From: Pseudomonadota bacterium
GTDB taxonomy: Bacteria; Pseudomonadota; Alphaproteobacteria; Caulobacterales; Caulobacteraceae
Direction of reading: 5' to 3'
Assembly: GCA_023434015.1 (NCBI GenBank)
Contig: JAEYTM010000205.1
Coordinates: 1-8,134, forward strand
DNA length: 8,134 bases
Shown here: one piece after another, positions 7,593 through 8,134 of the stretch
How the letters are laid out: the number at the start of each line of letters is the position of its first letter
Numbering within the stretch: the stretch's first letter is position 1
Notes under the pieces: model-generated
Seen by the model: the letters and a program-made list of their open reading frames with translations, nothing else
Told to the model about the DNA's origin: nothing
Database searches by the model: none
Translations under genes and position numbers: made by a program

Positions 7593-8134
7593 CTGTCCGC
7601 CCCCATCAAGATCGCCGTCGCCGGCGCCCAGGGCCGCATGGGCCAGGCCGTCGCCGCCATCGTCCGGGCGAGCGAGGGCCTGCAGCTCGCCGCCGGCTTC
7701 GACCGTCCGGAAGCCGACCAGGCCGGGCTCGTCCCGATGGAGGAGGCCCTGGCCGCCGCCGACGTGGTCATCGACTTCACCACCGCGGAAGCCTCCGCCG
7801 CCCTGGCCGAGCGCTGCGCCGGCCTGGGCGGGCCGGGCCTGGTCATCGGCTCCACCGGCTTCGACGAGACTCAGCTCGCCCGTATCGCCGCCGCCGGCCG
7901 CGGCGTCGCCATCGTCCGCGCGGGCAATTTCTCGCTGGGCGTGAACATGCTGATGGGCCTGGTCGAACAGGCGGCCCGCGCGCTCGGCCCGGAGGCCTAT
8001 GACATCGAGGTGTTCGAGGCCCACCACCGGCGCAAGATCGACGCCCCGTCCGGCACCGCCCTGATGCTCGGCGAGGCCGCCGCCGCCGGCCGCGGCGTGG
8101 CGCTGTCCGCCGTCGCCCAGCGCGTCCGCGACGG
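7593..8134 (+). CDS. dapB: 4-hydroxy-tetrahydrodipicolinate reductase (5' part)
   Basis: DapB reduces 4-hydroxy-tetrahydrodipicolinate with NAD(P)H in the diaminopimelate/lysine pathway, in the cytoplasm. Counting from the proposed CTG start, 180 residues are visible before the window ends. Seen: nucleotide-binding IAVAGAQGRMGQAV (7-20), VVIDFTT (58-64), VIGSTGFDE (84-92), NFSLGVNM (112-119), and the catalytic/substrate motif EAHHRRKIDAPSGTA (142-156) with His144, Lys148 and the SGT triplet. The stretch between the Rossmann motif and VIDFTT is shorter than in E. coli DapB, as in some other short DapB proteins. No in-frame ATG, GTG or TTG lies between the end of the upstream terminator and the Rossmann motif; the first ATG (7638) would remove most of the GxxGRMG loop. 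CTG at 7593 with GGAGAG 6 nt upstream is therefore the best start. Identity is certain; start is probable. Confidence 0.93.
   Translation, partial: MSAPIKIAVAGAQGRMGQAVAAIVRASEGLQLAAGFDRPEADQAGLVPMEEALAAADVVIDFTTAEASAALAERCAGLGGPGLVIGSTGFDETQLARIAAAGRGVAIVRAGNFSLGVNMLMGLVEQAARALGPEAYDIEVFEAHHRRKIDAPSGTALMLGEAAAAGRGVALSAVAQRVRD

Noticed and set aside
7557..8027. Minus-strand open frame opposite dapB
   Set aside because: No motif and Gly/Asp/Val/His-rich; it is the antisense shadow of dapB.

Overview
The window is high-GC, tightly packed bacterial chromosome. The families present (an Rsm22-type methyltransferase, a malic enzyme fused to a phosphotransacetylase domain, a short DapB) and a GGAAC-N17-GGTT promoter resembling the alphaproteobacterial EcfG/SigT type suggest an alphaproteobacterium, plausibly Caulobacterales. 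That placement is inference from gene types and composition. I see no tRNA, rRNA, CRISPR array, insertion sequence or phage gene; this looks like core chromosome.

Layout, left to right: (1) the 3' part of an Rsm22-family ribosomal small-subunit methyltransferase gene (+, 1-791, cut by the window edge); (2) a LysR-family regulator (-, 788-1750); (3) divergent from it, an FAD-dependent amine-oxidase-type oxidoreductase (+, 1876-3108); (4) a short YegD-like Hsp70 ATPase-domain protein (-, 3105-4409); (5) NADP-type malic enzyme with a C-terminal phosphotransacetylase-like domain, maeB (-, 4509-6797); (6) divergent from it, a small exported PRC-barrel-like protein (+, 6981-7442) with a likely general-stress promoter and a strong terminator; (7) the 5' part of dapB (+, 7593-8134, cut by the window edge), lysine/diaminopimelate synthesis.

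The genes do not form one pathway. The only functional pairing suggested is the divergent LysR/oxidase pair, which share a 125-bp spacer containing an inverted repeat. The two convergent junctions both end in a 4-bp CTAG in which each strand supplies the TAG stop of one gene; these are the only two CTAG sites I could find in the window.

No clearly new multi-gene system is visible. The best second-look items are a probable CTG start codon for dapB, the double CTAG stop-sharing junctions, tandem GTRYACAA palindromes one helical turn apart in the maeB promoter region, a candidate EcfG-type promoter for the PRC-barrel gene, and a cysteine set in the Rsm22 protein that resembles the Fe-S site known from mitochondrial METTL17/Rsm22.
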